This document shows, piece after piece, positions 49,201 through 58,717 of a stretch of 64,000 nt of DNA. A program made the translations under genes and the position numbers. Numbering within the stretch: position 1 is the stretch's first letter; the number at the start of each line of letters is the position of its first letter. The stretch lies in assembly GCA_037039925.1 (NCBI GenBank), contig JAXRKP010001362.1:27501-91500 (forward strand), in the 5' to 3' direction. Source of the DNA: Doris montereyensis (lineage: Eukaryota > Mollusca > Gastropoda > Nudibranchia > Dorididae). The notes beneath the pieces are model-generated. The model saw only the letters and a program-made list of their open reading frames with translations. It did not search any database and was not told where the DNA came from.

Positions 49201-51463
49201 TCTAATCCATAGACTCTCTAAGTGGAAGAGCGTAATGTCGATCAAGATCTCACACGGCACAAAAAAACTAGAATTAGAATAGATCTATATCCGTAAAAAA
49301 CGAATGAACAATAAAGGCAGCTAATAAATCAAATAAACTGAAGGAATGAAGACCAATTTTTTCAGAAGTCTGTTATATTTTTCACATTCTAGAACCGGGA
49401 AACATCCAATTTTGCTCATGTTTCAGACTGCTTGATTTTAGACAAAAATTAAAAATTAAAAATATACATTAAACGAATGGGGCTCTGGACCTTGCAGAAA
49501 CGGTTTCCATCAGCCATGGTGGATACGGAAAATTGACTCCGCTCTAAAAATATAATATGACTCAGTGCAGTAAAATCGGATACATGGGACGGATAGACGC
49601 AAATAACAAAAAATATACACAAGATATAACGGAACAAATCAAATTTCAGCAATGATTTTCAGCAATAACAAAATTACTAAAAAGTTCATTCACTTCACTA
49701 CTATCAGTATCAGAATCATCATCACATCTTTCTTTTCTTCATCACTCTTATCCCTCTCCTCAGTCCCGATTCTCCATAGAGAAGTTTTTCTGTTTTTTTC
49801 CATCACCCTCTCTCCTACTCTTTCTTATACTAATCTAATTCTGTCAATTTCCGTGTATTTTCTTCCATCATCTCTTTCTTTCTCTGTGCTTTTTCTTCCA
49901 TTCTCCCTCCCTCTTTTTCACCTTTTCCTCTCTCTGTGTGTGTTTATTCCATCCATTCAGTCTCTTTCTCTGTGTGTGTTTTCTTCCATTCTCCCTCCCT
50001 CCTCCCTCTCTTAAAACAGTTACCTAAGTTAATACTGTCAATTTCAGTCGTGTGTTTTCTTCCATCATCTAATCTTTCTCCCTCTCTCTTTCTCTGAGTG
50101 TGTTTCTTCCATCCTCTCTCTTTCTCCGTGTGTGTTTTCTTCCATTCTCTCTCTCTCTCCCTCCCTCCACCTCACCTGTTTTCTTCCCTTCTCTCTCTCT
50201 CTCTGTTTTCTTCCATCTCTCTTCTCCCTCTCTTTCTCTGTGTGTGTTTTCTTCCATCACCTCTCTCTCTCTCTGTGTTTTCTTTCATTCTCTCTCCTCT
50301 GTTTTCTTCCATCCTCTCACTCTTTCACTCTCCATCTGTGTGTGTTTTTCTTCCATTCTCTCTCTCCCTCCCCTCTTTCCATCCCCCGTGTTTCTTTCAT
50401 TCTCCCTCCCTCCACGCTCGCCCCTTCTCAGAGAAAGAGAGAGGGAGAGGATGGAATCTTTGAAAACACACAGAGAGATAGATAGATGGAGAGAGAGAGT
50501 GAGGGAAAACCGGCTGAAAATAAGATCCGATAACTGCGAGAATCTCGTCTCTAGGGCAAGAACCGGTGAGAGGAAAAACCGGCTGAAAATAAGATCCGAT
50601 AACTGCGAGAATCTCGTTTCTAGGGCGAGAACCGGTGAGAGGAAAAACCGAGCCTGAAAATAAGATAGATTTTATATTCACCCCAGCTGAAAATAATCAC
50701 AGCCTTAAAATTAATACAATACAATCCACCATTAAATGAGCAAAAATGTGCCTTCTCTCCTGTCTGGTCTAGATCAACGCCAGATATTTAAAAAACACAA
50801 ATAACAACAGCCAGAGATCTCGTAACAACTGACAAAACACTGATAACCAACCGAACTGTCCTTGCCGCTACCTTCATTTATGGACACTGCTGGTCTAGCA
50901 TACAAGTAATGCAGGTCTCTTTTTCTGTTTCTCTCCCGCTCTGCCTGTATCTCTCTCCCTCTCTTCATCACTTTAGCTCCATTTCAATTTCTCTCTCTCT
51001 CTCAACTAGATCTACCCTTGCCCCCCCCCCCCCCCCCTGCTTACTACAATTTGACCTTTACAGAGGGGGGGGGTATGTCTCAAAGGCATCGATCTGATCT
51101 ACATCCAATTTACTTTAAGATTAATACAATCCACGTTAACATCAGCAAAAATGCATTCCGATTTTTCTCTTTGATAGATCTAGATCTAGATCTAGATCTA
51201 GTTGTTCTCCTTGTGCAAGCGACAATAATTGTCAACTCAATTTACGAACTACGGCCCGGTCAGCGCGGAAAATAAAATGATGATAATAGCATCATCAGAG
51301 CAATTCTCGTTTATGTATTCAATCTATATGGAGGAACACATTTAAACCATTTCAAAACAGCTTAATAACATTAATTTAAGCCTTATCTTCGGTGGATGCT
51401 TTGAGATTCTTTTGGCTTATTTCTGATACCAACCTTTCAACGAGCCGTCTACAAGGGAAAAGG
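43146..51463 (-). CDS. RPS10: Ribosomal protein S10 (eS10)
   Basis: Component of the small ribosomal subunit in the cytoplasm. Joined coding exons 47252-47110, 46616-46436, 44631-44566, 44249-44197 and 43202-43146 give 166 residues, against 165 in human. The start [20 protein letters not shown], the core [20 protein letters not shown] then [20 protein letters not shown], and the Gly/Arg-rich tail [17 protein letters not shown] are diagnostic. All exon phases agree if one missing base in the first coding exon (plus strand near 47177-47178) is allowed. A likely 5'-TOP leader exon lies at 51463-51434, upstream of a 4.2-kb intron. Confidence 0.95.
43440..43560 (-). mobile_element. SINE family 1 fragment
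   Basis: Plus strand reads GTTACGGCACATAGAGCCGG, GTAACAGGTGATAATAACA and GGATAGGATGCTAGTCTGA; the tRNA-like head is missing. Confidence 0.6.
43605..43705 (-). mobile_element. SINE family 2 fragment
   Basis: GATCCACATCAACAACTACG, then CTTTTGGGAAGGATTTTAAA and a CCTTGTAAACAAACAAGGGA block related to the tail of family 2. Confidence 0.5.
43711..43812. mobile_element. Partial second copy of the hAT-like MITE
   Basis: About 100 bp nearly identical to 42740-42838 (ATGAATTTGCTCGATGCTAT and GCCACGAGTCTATGGTC words). It lacks the terminal inverted repeat. Confidence 0.7.
44197..44249 (-). CDS. RPS10: RPS10 coding exon 4
   Basis: Encodes [17 protein letters not shown], with phase 1 in and 0 out. Acceptor CTCTTCTCAG, donor TTT|GTAAGT. 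Confidence 0.9.
44566..44631 (-). CDS. RPS10: RPS10 coding exon 3
   Basis: Encodes [20 protein letters not shown] and GP, phase 1 in and out. Acceptor TTGTTCCACAG, donor CCTG|GTATGT. DR..YRKA is the conserved piece of the S10 tail. Confidence 0.9.
44632..46435 (-). other. RPS10 intron 3, nothing recognised
   Basis: AT-rich. Animal ribosomal protein introns often host box C/D snoRNAs, so this was scanned by eye on the minus strand. A GTGATGATG near 45935-45945 resembles box C but no paired CTGA box D was seen. Confidence 0.5.
46436..46616 (-). CDS. RPS10: RPS10 coding exon 2 (core)
   Basis: Encodes [40 protein letters not shown] and [20 protein letters not shown] in an unbroken frame; the plectin/S10 domain core. 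Acceptor CGTTCCAG, donor GCTG|GTAAGT. Confidence 0.97.
46617..47109 (-). other. RPS10 intron 2, nothing recognised
   Basis: AT-rich, no repeats or snoRNA boxes seen. Confidence 0.5.
47110..47259 (-). CDS. RPS10: RPS10 coding exon 1 (start codon), one missing base
   Basis: Acceptor TGTCCTTTTAG followed by 7 untranslated bases and ATG (47252-47250). It encodes [20 protein letters not shown], then LVAKK, after which the frame breaks near plus-strand 47177-47178. One further C there (G on the coding strand) restores [20 protein letters not shown] and ALT. With that base the exon gives exactly 48 codons and phase 0. An alternative acceptor three bases downstream (TAGCAG) is possible. Confidence 0.92.
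48009..48140. repeat. Left inverted arm in RPS10 intron 1
   Basis: Contains ATTTTCACCCCGGCTGAAAA, GACGAGATTCTCGCAGTTAT and GGATCTTATTTTCAGCCGGT. The same words appear in inverted order at 50498-50700. Confidence 0.85.
48135..48860. repeat. CT-rich degenerate minisatellite, block 1
   Basis: At least ten copies of GTTTTCTTCCATYCT-type words separated by CT or GT runs of variable length. On the RPS10 sense strand these are purine-rich GGAAGAAAACACACA words. Confidence 0.9.
48970..49005. repeat. Partial third copy of the arm unit
   Basis: CTGAAAATAAATCCGATAAC then TGCGA, in the orientation of the right arm (50498-50700). Confidence 0.7.
49740..50430. repeat. CT-rich degenerate minisatellite, block 2
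   Basis: Same GTTTTCTTCCAT words as block 1, at least ten copies, same strand. Confidence 0.9.
50498..50700. repeat. Right inverted arm in RPS10 intron 1, unit duplicated
   Basis: Two tandem copies of a unit of about 75 bp with CCGGCTGAAAATAAGATCCG, ATAACTGCGAGAATCTCG and GAACCGGTGAGAGG, followed by CACCCCAGCTGAAAATAATC, which is the complement of the outer end of the left arm. Confidence 0.85.
51177..51201. repeat. (AGATCT)n microsatellite
   Basis: Four AGATCT hexamers in a row. Shorter runs of the same hexamer are scattered from 47960 to 51990. Confidence 0.9.
51434..51463 (-). other. RPS10: Likely RPS10 leader exon (5'-TOP)
   Basis: The minus strand reads CTTCCGG (51473-51467, ETS-type site), then the pyrimidine tract CCTTTTCCCTT beginning at about 51463, then TGTAGACGGCTCGTTGAAAG and a splice donor GTTGGT (51433). 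Animal ribosomal protein genes typically start at a C in a pyrimidine tract and have a very short leader split by an intron. With the seven untranslated bases of the next exon the leader would be about 37 nt. This is inference from pattern; no transcript was available. Confidence 0.55.
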
Positions 51464-51480
51464 AAAACCGGAAGTTTCAC
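51464..51480 (-). promoter_or_regulatory. Candidate RPS10 core promoter with ETS-type site
   Basis: ACTTCCGG on the minus strand lies directly upstream of the predicted start. ETS/GABP-type sites at this spacing are common in animal ribosomal protein promoters. No TATA box is seen at -30. Confidence 0.45.
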
Positions 51481-51481
51481 T

Positions 51482-52549
51482 CATTTTCAGATCAACAACA
51501 TGACTGAATTTACTCAACCAGAGTGCTGTCCCCTTGAATTCCCAAAATAGCGTTTTGTTTATAGTTATACGCCCTAACGATCTAAATGCCAATTAATTAC
51601 TGGTATAAGATCTAGATTCTAAATATACTGTCGGCGCTATGTTAATCACATTTTGATTTTAAAGACAAGTTGTCTTTTCATTTATTTAAAGTCTGTAGTG
51701 CAACTAGATCTAGATCTATTCTCAAGTTTAATATGTTGCAGAAGACGAGTAGTTTACTCTCTCAACTAGATTTTCTAGATCTTTTCTATGAGTATGTACA
51801 CACACTATGTTTGACTTTGTCAGAATTGTCTTGATGTTACTTGCTAATTGTTCTTGCATGCAATTTAGAGTAAAGTTCTATCAAAGGCAATGCCATTATG
51901 GCCCCTAGTCATAGAGTCATAGCTTTATACCAGGTTTATGAAGAGTGAAGCGAAGAATGTAGCTAAGATCCTAGATCTAAGCTTTCTTTCTGTGCATAAT
52001 GTTTGCAAAAGTATTGAAAGTAAGTAAGGTATGGTGTAACTGGCATAACCTTTCAGCACATTGTATTACATATACACATAGGCATGGTTCTATTTTCAAA
52101 ACATTTATTGATTGTTACCTGCACTCATTTTCCTAGTAGTAGTAATAGTATAGATTCTAGTGAGACTGTGGAATGGACTTCAACAGAAGTAAAAATCAAC
52201 AATAGAACTGAAGACTTTAAAAAGAGAATTACATACATCACTTTTAAGCCAAAATTAAATTAATATTTTTGGGTTAAATTAATTTATAATGCATGCTGAC
52301 AGTAATACTCAAGAATTGAGTTGATCAGTTATTATGAAGAAGACGAAAAATATGCTCAAATCAATGCACTTCATTTTATTGATTCCTTATAATTCAAAAT
52401 AAAAGGATGTAGGCCTACATTTTATTATTAAATAGATCTCTTTCTTCAATATAGCATTTTGACCAACAAGTTAATTTGCTACCCCAGTTTGTGAAGAAAT
52501 CTGCTTAAAAGCATAGCAAAGATGAGGTCATATTAAGCCTTGTAAATTA
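51482..52549. other. Intergenic, nothing recognised
   Basis: AT-rich, with scattered AGATCTAGA words; no coding evidence. Confidence 0.5.
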
Positions 52550-52551
52550 TA

Positions 52552-53224
52552 CAGCAGTGACCGCCTTAATGTCTGCTTTGCCTAAATGCTGCAATGTCAG
52601 CGAAACTGAATTTTATATAAATTGCCCCTCTAAATGCCCGTTTCAAAACCAAGAGTTTCAACTAAATGCCCGGTCTCAATGGCAACTACAGGTATCATAT
52701 CTCCAAAGTATCATAAATTATGTCTGTAATTGATTAAAATTCCTTTTTATTTATCATCATAAAATATAATCCCATCAGTAATATAATGGCTTTTATGCTC
52801 GTCAACAATGTGCCATACATTGTAACCACCCTTCATGACCTATCCATTGTCATGTAATAATAGATGACCAGTCTTCTCTTCATAACACCACCCACTGTAC
52901 AGTACAGCCTTTGTCCCATTGGATCACTGGTTTGTCAGTAGGCAATTAGAATTAGTCTTTTGGACTCGCCCACGGTTTTTTTCTTGATGTTATAAATTGC
53001 ATGCAACAACCGTTTTTAATAGACCGGGCACGCATCACAATCGAGGGACAAGGTGTAAACATTTTATTGCCCCTTGCATTGGCTGTATCCATTGCGCCTT
53101 TGTGTCTTCGTGGTGAGCGATGGTCAACCTTCCCCACCCGCAAAATTGTTGCCCCTGACTTACTTTCGCCTAATGCTCGTTTTTTCTGCTTCCCAAACAC
53201 CGGGCATTTAGGCGGTCACTACTG
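52552..53224. mobile_element. Pogo/Tigger-like MITE (673 bp)
   Basis: Left end CAGCAGTGACCGCCTTAATG; complement of the right end CAGTAGTGACCGCCTAAATG. TA on both sides (52550-52551, 53225-53226). The word AAATGCCCG recurs inside both ends (52633, 52671, 53201-53208 complement). No transposase frame. Confidence 0.8.
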
Positions 53225-53676
53225 TATAAATTTATTAACCAAATTTCTAGATCTTCGATGTCAAGTTGAAAGTCACAATAAGACAAGTTTAGCAAGAGCC
53301 TGTTCTATTATGCACAACAGATATCTTCGTAATTACACATTTGGAAAATAAAATCATTGGTAGGTGAAACTGAAATAAACATTAAACATGCACAAAATTC
53401 TTCAACATTGGCTGTGGACCAGTTGACGTGTTTGATTATTCAGGTTGCCAAAGACGATGTCTGACCAATGTATTCCAACAGCCGGCTATTGTGACGTTGC
53501 AACATTCAACGGTCAAGTAAAGACAGTGACGGATTATAAATATACAATCTTATCCTGATTTCAAACTTTGTTTCCTTTCATGTATACACTCAACTGCTCT
53601 CTTACATTCGACTTATGTTGTGAATGTAACCTATAAAGCTGCCTTTGGCATTTAATACATGACCTAATATAATAAT

Positions 53677-54292
53677 ACTGTAGTTTCCACCAAAATGCAG
53701 TCCACGGGGGACAAACAAAATTTGCGTTTTGGCGAAGGTGCAATTTGACAGAGTCAAGGGCCTCAACCCACTACATTTATTTCTCTTAATTAGTTTGGTT
53801 TTGGATAAACAGGGGATTAGCTTACTTTACACCTAGGTAGATGGTGGGGCTGCCACCTTGAAGCCTCCTACCAGCCTTGTTATTTTCTGTCAAGACCAGC
53901 CTGCAAGGCAACAGGTTGTTATTTTCTGTCAGGGTTAACCCCTTTAGCCTTTGGTCAGTCAAGACCTGCCTGCAAGGCAGCAGCAGGTTGTTTTCTGTCA
54001 GGGTCAACTCCCTTAGCCTTTGGTCAGCCAAGACCTGCCTGCAACGCAGCAAGAGACTTGTGAAGGACGGATCATCTACTTCCCGTACAGGTGCTTACCT
54101 GTCCGCAGCCCGGCTCTTTAATTGCATCATATTGAAAACATGCTTACAAAAACATGGTGTATTTGGCAAAGTCAAGCCAGCTGTTGTTACATTTTGAGGG
54201 GATAATTTGTGTTGTAAAATTTGGTTACATAAAAACATCTTGCATTTCGGTGAATCATGCATTTTGGCGCGTACAATTTGACGGAGACTACT
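53677..54292. mobile_element. Possible pogo-like MITE interrupted by LINE leader
   Basis: The right end complement CAGTAGTCTCCGTCAAATTG, followed by TA, has a weaker match on the left (CTGTAGTTTCCACCAAAATG near 53671). AATTTGAC and ATTTTGGCG words recur near both ends. It encloses LINE family A leader repeats at 53770-54090. Boundaries are uncertain. Confidence 0.45.
53770..54095 (-). mobile_element. LINE family A leader only
   Basis: Leader repeats with AGGGTTAACCCCTTTAGCC and AAGACCTGCCTGCAAGGCAG, as at 18240 and 22165. Nothing of the coding part follows. Confidence 0.7.
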
Positions 54293-54385
54293 GTAGAGTG
54301 GATGCCGCATAAGTGTATGTTCAAGGCCTATTAAACAGATCAACTTATGTAAAAAATCAACTTTTAATTCGTGTGTATGCAAGTA

Positions 54386-55100
54386 CAGTAGAACCTCTCA
54401 AATCAGGAACCCAGAGAATCGAGAAACCCGGCCAATCGGGAAGAATTCCCAGAGGATGGAATTGTTTTCTATATATTTTTCGAGGGCTTGCATTGATTAT
54501 CATCACTATTTGCCTCATATTTATTTATTCCAACCCTCATTTTATATCCCAATTTGGTTTCTGTGTTAGCAAAACATCAATAATTACATGTGCATTAGTA
54601 TTACAAGTGTTGTACATTGCATAATGTGTACACGATGTCGCAAGTACCAGTTTGCGACGACCATAAGCTAGACATCCATTACGAAGATGTGCAAGCAGGC
54701 ATTGAGCCAGACCTTGCTTATCATCCTTCCTAATAACACTGGCCGGTGCTTAGAAAATTATGCATTGTCATAGTCTTTTATTGCCCGCCTCATCCGTCAA
54801 TCGCAAGGATGGACACGAGAGGAGATTTAACGACCCACCATGCCTTTTGATTACGTATATTATCTATCTACCATCCAACGAAGATCAATTGTGAGTGTGA
54901 GTGACATCTTTGATGAATGCCATCTTCATTTTGATCGACTAATCCTGTGACTACTTGTTCGTTTAATTCTGCATTTTACCACTCACAAGAGGGCTTAGGT
55001 ACCTCAAACTGCTGAGAGAAAAACCAAAATCCCTAGGTCTCTGGCAAATCAGGATGATTTTACAATCTATCGAGATTTCCCAATTAGAAAGGTTCCACCG
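54386..55100. mobile_element. Pogo/Tigger-like MITE (715 bp)
   Basis: Left end CAGTAGAACCTCTCAAATCA; complement of the right end CGGTGGAACCTTTCTAATTG, with TA on both sides (54384-54385, 55101-55102). AATCAGG and AATCGAGA or ATCGAGAT words recur at both ends. No transposase frame seen. Confidence 0.75.
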
Positions 55101-55182
55101 TATAATTGTCTTATCATTAGCTATTCCTGTAGCAAATAATTCTGAATTTACATGTGTTTTGTTCTTGGTTTTCCTTTTTCAG

Positions 55183-55407
55183 GATAACATTTTTTTAATG
55201 GATTCATTGGTCAAACAAATATTACAACTTTAAGCTGTTCCTAAGAAAAAGACAGATTAAGGCAAGACACCCACAGCCATGGAGGCATATCTGAGCAAGT
55301 TTGGGCCATTTCTTTTCATCACTGTTTATCTGTCCACTGGCAGTTATGGCCTGTTATATGCCATGCCAAGACTCTATCAAAGTCTGAATCTACTTTACAT
55401 GATGCAG
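55183..55407 (+). CDS. DHHC gene, exon with leader and start codon
   Basis: Acceptor TTCCTTTTTCAG precedes 55183, so an untranslated exon lies upstream. Start ATG at 55279 (context CAGCCATGG, a good match to animal start sites). It encodes MEAYLSKFGPFLFITVYLST, then GSYGLLYAMPRLYQSLNLLY and MMQ: a first membrane helix and the start of the second. Donor CAG|GTATGA, phase 0. An upstream frame of 11 codons lies at 55198-55233. Confidence 0.8.
55198..55233 (+). promoter_or_regulatory. Upstream open reading frame in DHHC leader
   Basis: ATG to TAA, 11 codons, wholly in the leader, 45 bases before the main ATG. It could lower translation of the main frame; context TTAATGG is weak to moderate. Confidence 0.5.
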
Positions 55408-55801
55408 GTATGAAACAGGACAAAAAGGAAGTTTATAATAATTATGCACTTCAAACCACCTTCAGAGGCGGCGAATACAGACATGATTCATTAAAAATTT
55501 TGTCTGTAAAATAAAGTATACACATAAATGTACCAGCTCAACATGTTTTCTTTTGGAAGTGCTCAATGTTTTTAGATCAAGTTTGATCAGATGAATCCGC
55601 AAGTCGATCGAAACATTCTATCCACACGTTGACATTTTGTAGATGTAACAGTAGTTGTACACTCCAGTACACTAATAGTCTTACTCGCAGGTAGATCTAT
55701 TTTAACTGCACTGAGTAATACCCATCGATTGACCCCGATTGACAAAAATAAAAATGCTCTCTCTGTGTCTGTCTGTCTGTCTGTCTCTTTGTCTCTCTCT
55801 T

Positions 55802-55834
<33 letters not shown>

Positions 55835-55860
55835 CTCTCTCCCTCCCTCCCTCCCTCCCT

Positions 55861-55943
<83 letters not shown>

Positions 55944-58684
55944 TTTTCAAGTAAGCAGAATCAGGAAAACAATGTACAAGATCAGAAGTCAATTGATCTG
56001 AGCACAATTAAATCGGATCTAATACTATACTTAGATGTAGCTTGATTTGCATTTTATTTTTATTTTGTTGTTGTTGCTGTTAACTTTTACAAAGAAGAAG
56101 CTACAGGATTTTTAAAGGTAACTAAGAATATTTGAATACCACATGTATTGAACTTTTTCCTGTATTATTCACATGGGAAATAAATATTTCTTGAGAATTC
56201 ATACCTTTAGAGAAAAAGCCTCATCAGTCCATGTCTTTTACTTCAAGTTACGTCACAGTTTATCACACTATCTCTGTTGGGAACTTCAGACATTTCGAAA
56301 AAGCCCCTTCATAAAAATATTGATGACTTATCATTAGTACTGCTTAATGTTGCGTTTGGGCACCAGGATTGCATTATTATTATTATTAATGTTTGGAGTA
56401 CCCAGATTTACTGTCAGATTCTCAGCTAGTTGCAAAATCATTGCCATAGTTCATGATTAGTGCATCTGTTTAGATAATAAAGAGCTGAGGATTTTTTGTG
56501 TGATTGTGAACTCAATCTGAGGTTAAATGAGGATTTGGAAATTGATTACATTGTTTTTTTTACTGTAAAACACTATATCCTTGATAGTGAAATAAGATTT
56601 ATTGATATTTTTATTACTTACAAGTTTCTATGGTCTCTATAGGTTGTGCTGGACGATACCACCTACCTCTGCTGAGCGTTAGGACAGAATCGCCTACTCT
56701 CACTGTTTTTTTCTTTAGTTGGCTTTAATACAATGATGTAATAAAATTATATTGTAATTTATCATATGTCAACAAATCTTGTAGTTCGCACTTTTAATTC
56801 AAGTATCTGTCATCAGGAGATAATATAATAATATTATATAAATATTACAAGACCAGATTAAAGAGATAGACAAATGCACCATGACAGGTTATTGTTGCTG
56901 TTTGTCAACAGTTCTCCCACCTCCTCCCCCCCCCCTCATCGGAAGTGCCTTGTATTATATTTGGTGTTGGGGTATTTTTCTTTCAAAACAAAATAAAGCA
57001 ACAAATTTTCATTTTAGAAATGGTTCTGAATCGATTTTGTGATTGAGTTTAGTTTTAATGATGCAGTGAGAGTTTATGACCATTTAACTAAAAGTTTTGA
57101 GCTTAGCTTTGTAGAGTCAGTGTGTCTAGTCACCAGTCATTCGTAGTCAAAACGAGGTAAAAACCTGTAGCTATGGTAGGGATGGTCAAAGCAAGGATAA
57201 ACAGTGGGGTGGGTGGAGGGGAGGAAGAAGGGCAACTGACAGAAGGCAGAAGGAGGGCATACTTTTAAGTGGCTTTGGCTATCCATAACTCCTGACCATA
57301 CCGTAGTTTAAAAAAGTGACAATCCGTCACACATATAATGTAACAAATGTCATAGTATTCATAGACCTCTCTGCTGATTTTTCTGTTGAGATTAAGAAAA
57401 ATATACATGTAACACTAAAAGACGCAAAAATTGCTAGATATCCTCTTCTGATTATTGTTTTCGACTTCTGTTCTTTGATCAAAATTCAACCTAATGAATT
57501 AATCTGCTATGAAATAAAGATGGTTTGTTCTATTCAAGTCTCTGCATTAAACTAATTTTTTTTTTAACTCAATGAGCATAGCCAAACAGGATCTGTCTCT
57601 GCTTATATTATAATGGGGTGCTCATTCATGAGTGAGAAATGGAGAGTGAAATATCTTTTCCAGGAGTACAACATCGCAAAGAAAACCTTGGCCAGTCTAG
57701 GTTATGAACCACTGTCATTGTGATTCCAAATTCACAGCACTACCGATTTTGCTACAACGCTTCTGTCTCATTTTTTTTCTTCTTAAAGGGTATACTTTGC
57801 TATGGCCTCGTTCAAGTCATGATCTGTTGGTACATAACAAGAAAAGTCGATTCAAGCTACCATACGGATGAGCCTTTCTCCATTCCCAAGTATGTTCTGG
57901 AACATGGCTTAATCAATAGAGAGCCCACCGTCTGCGCGGAGAATTTGAGTCATGGGTATAACAACATACATGAACGTGGAAGGACAGCCGCTGAGATGAC
58001 TTCCAGAACAACTAACAATAAAGATTCAAGGTCATGGCAAGGATACCGAGATGCCCTTAATTTTCAGCTGCTCGTGCCGGTTTACGTCAATGGAGTGAGG
58101 GAAAAGAGGCCTTTTCCTTATTGGTCCTGGATTCCGTGCTTTACGTGTCAGATGTTTCGTCCCCAGCGCTGTCACCACTGCACTCTCTGCCAGAAGTGCA
58201 TCCTTAAACGAGATCATCACTGCTTCTTCACCGGGACGTGCATAGGCGGGAAAAACCAGGGACATTTTATTGTTTTCACGTTTTGGTCAGTTTTGTCACG
58301 CTGTTGGGTACCTTCCACATGTTACCTTACACCTATTTTGAAATGTTACCAGTGATCTCTTATTTTGACTTTTTCCTCCAGTCTCCATTACTAGAGCAAT
58401 ACTAGGGTATGTGACAGTTGATATTCCTTTCTTTGCACAATGTTCTGGGCATTACTGTTATTTACCATATTTAGCATTTTCATGTTTTATCAAATTCTTA
58501 ATGTCACCATACGGGGTGCAACGTTATTTGAACAAGTGAATAAGATTAAAGTTACCGACTGCCGCAGCGTTTCTGCTGGTCTGATTTGCTTGGAGAGAAA
58601 TGGCTGTTGAGTATTTTAGTCCCCTTAGCAGTTTTGAATCCAAGTAAGGAGGATGCTTTGCTATGGCCTCATATCAAGCCATAA
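55279..58684 (+). CDS. DHHC-type protein S-acyltransferase (ZDHHC22/24-like)
   Basis: Transfers a fatty acyl group, usually palmitate, from CoA to cysteines of target proteins; acts in membranes. Joined exons 55279-55407 and 57789-58684 give about 342 residues. Visible: membrane helices near residues 10-30 and 40-62, a polar cytosolic stretch, then the cysteine-rich DHHC domain CFTCQMFRPQRCHHC then TLCQKCILKRDHHC with the catalytic Cys in DHHC and CIG..NQGHF after it, then further helices and a WLLSILVPLAV segment near the end. FFTG follows DHHC in place of the usual PW, as in the divergent ZDHHC22/24 group; the subtype is not certain. The first 500 bases of the last exon are open; then four single-base gaps are needed to follow the protein to TAA at 58682-58684. 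Confidence 0.85.
55408..57788 (+). other. DHHC gene intron
   Basis: Holds a CT microsatellite (55757-55945); otherwise AT-rich. The second helix is completed exactly across this intron (LLYMMQ joined to GILCYGLVQVMICWYI), which argues against a missing exon. Confidence 0.7.
55757..55945. repeat. (CT)n and (CCCT)n microsatellite
   Basis: CT and GTCT repeats with a CCCT block at 55842-55868. Confidence 0.96.
57789..58684 (+). CDS. DHHC gene, last coding exon, four frame breaks in its 3' part
   Basis: Acceptor CTTCTTAAAG. The first frame runs GILCYGLVQVMICWYITRKV to HFIVFTFW. Missing bases are inferred at GG (58285-58286), in TTCCTCC (58374-58379), between 58425 and 58440, and near 58589-58592. 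After each, the next frame continues plausible protein: VSFVTLLGTFHMLPYTYFEM, VSITRAILGYVTVDI, FWALLLFTIFSIFMFYQIL and GEKWLLSILVPLAVLNPSKE. With four bases added, the exon is 300 codons including the stop, in phase with exon 1. Read straight, the frame ends at TGA 58353-58355. Confidence 0.83.
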
Positions 58685-58717
58685 TAATTTTGAACAATCA
58701 TGTTTTCATATATAATA

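Larger units (their letters stand above)
47260..51433 (-). other. RPS10 intron 1 (leader intron), 4.2 kb, with inverted arms and CT-rich blocks
   Basis: Holds inverted arms (48009-48140 and 50498-50700), CT-rich minisatellite-like blocks (48135-48860 and 49740-50430) and AGATCT-rich sequence. Intron identity rests on the leader exon call at 51434-51463. Confidence 0.6.

Noticed and set aside
49449..49652. A frame starting MADGNRFCK upstream of RPS10 as an alternative first coding exon
   Set aside because: No good splice donor follows (AAG|GTCCAG) and RPS10 normally starts MLIPKK or MLMPKK, which is present at 47252.
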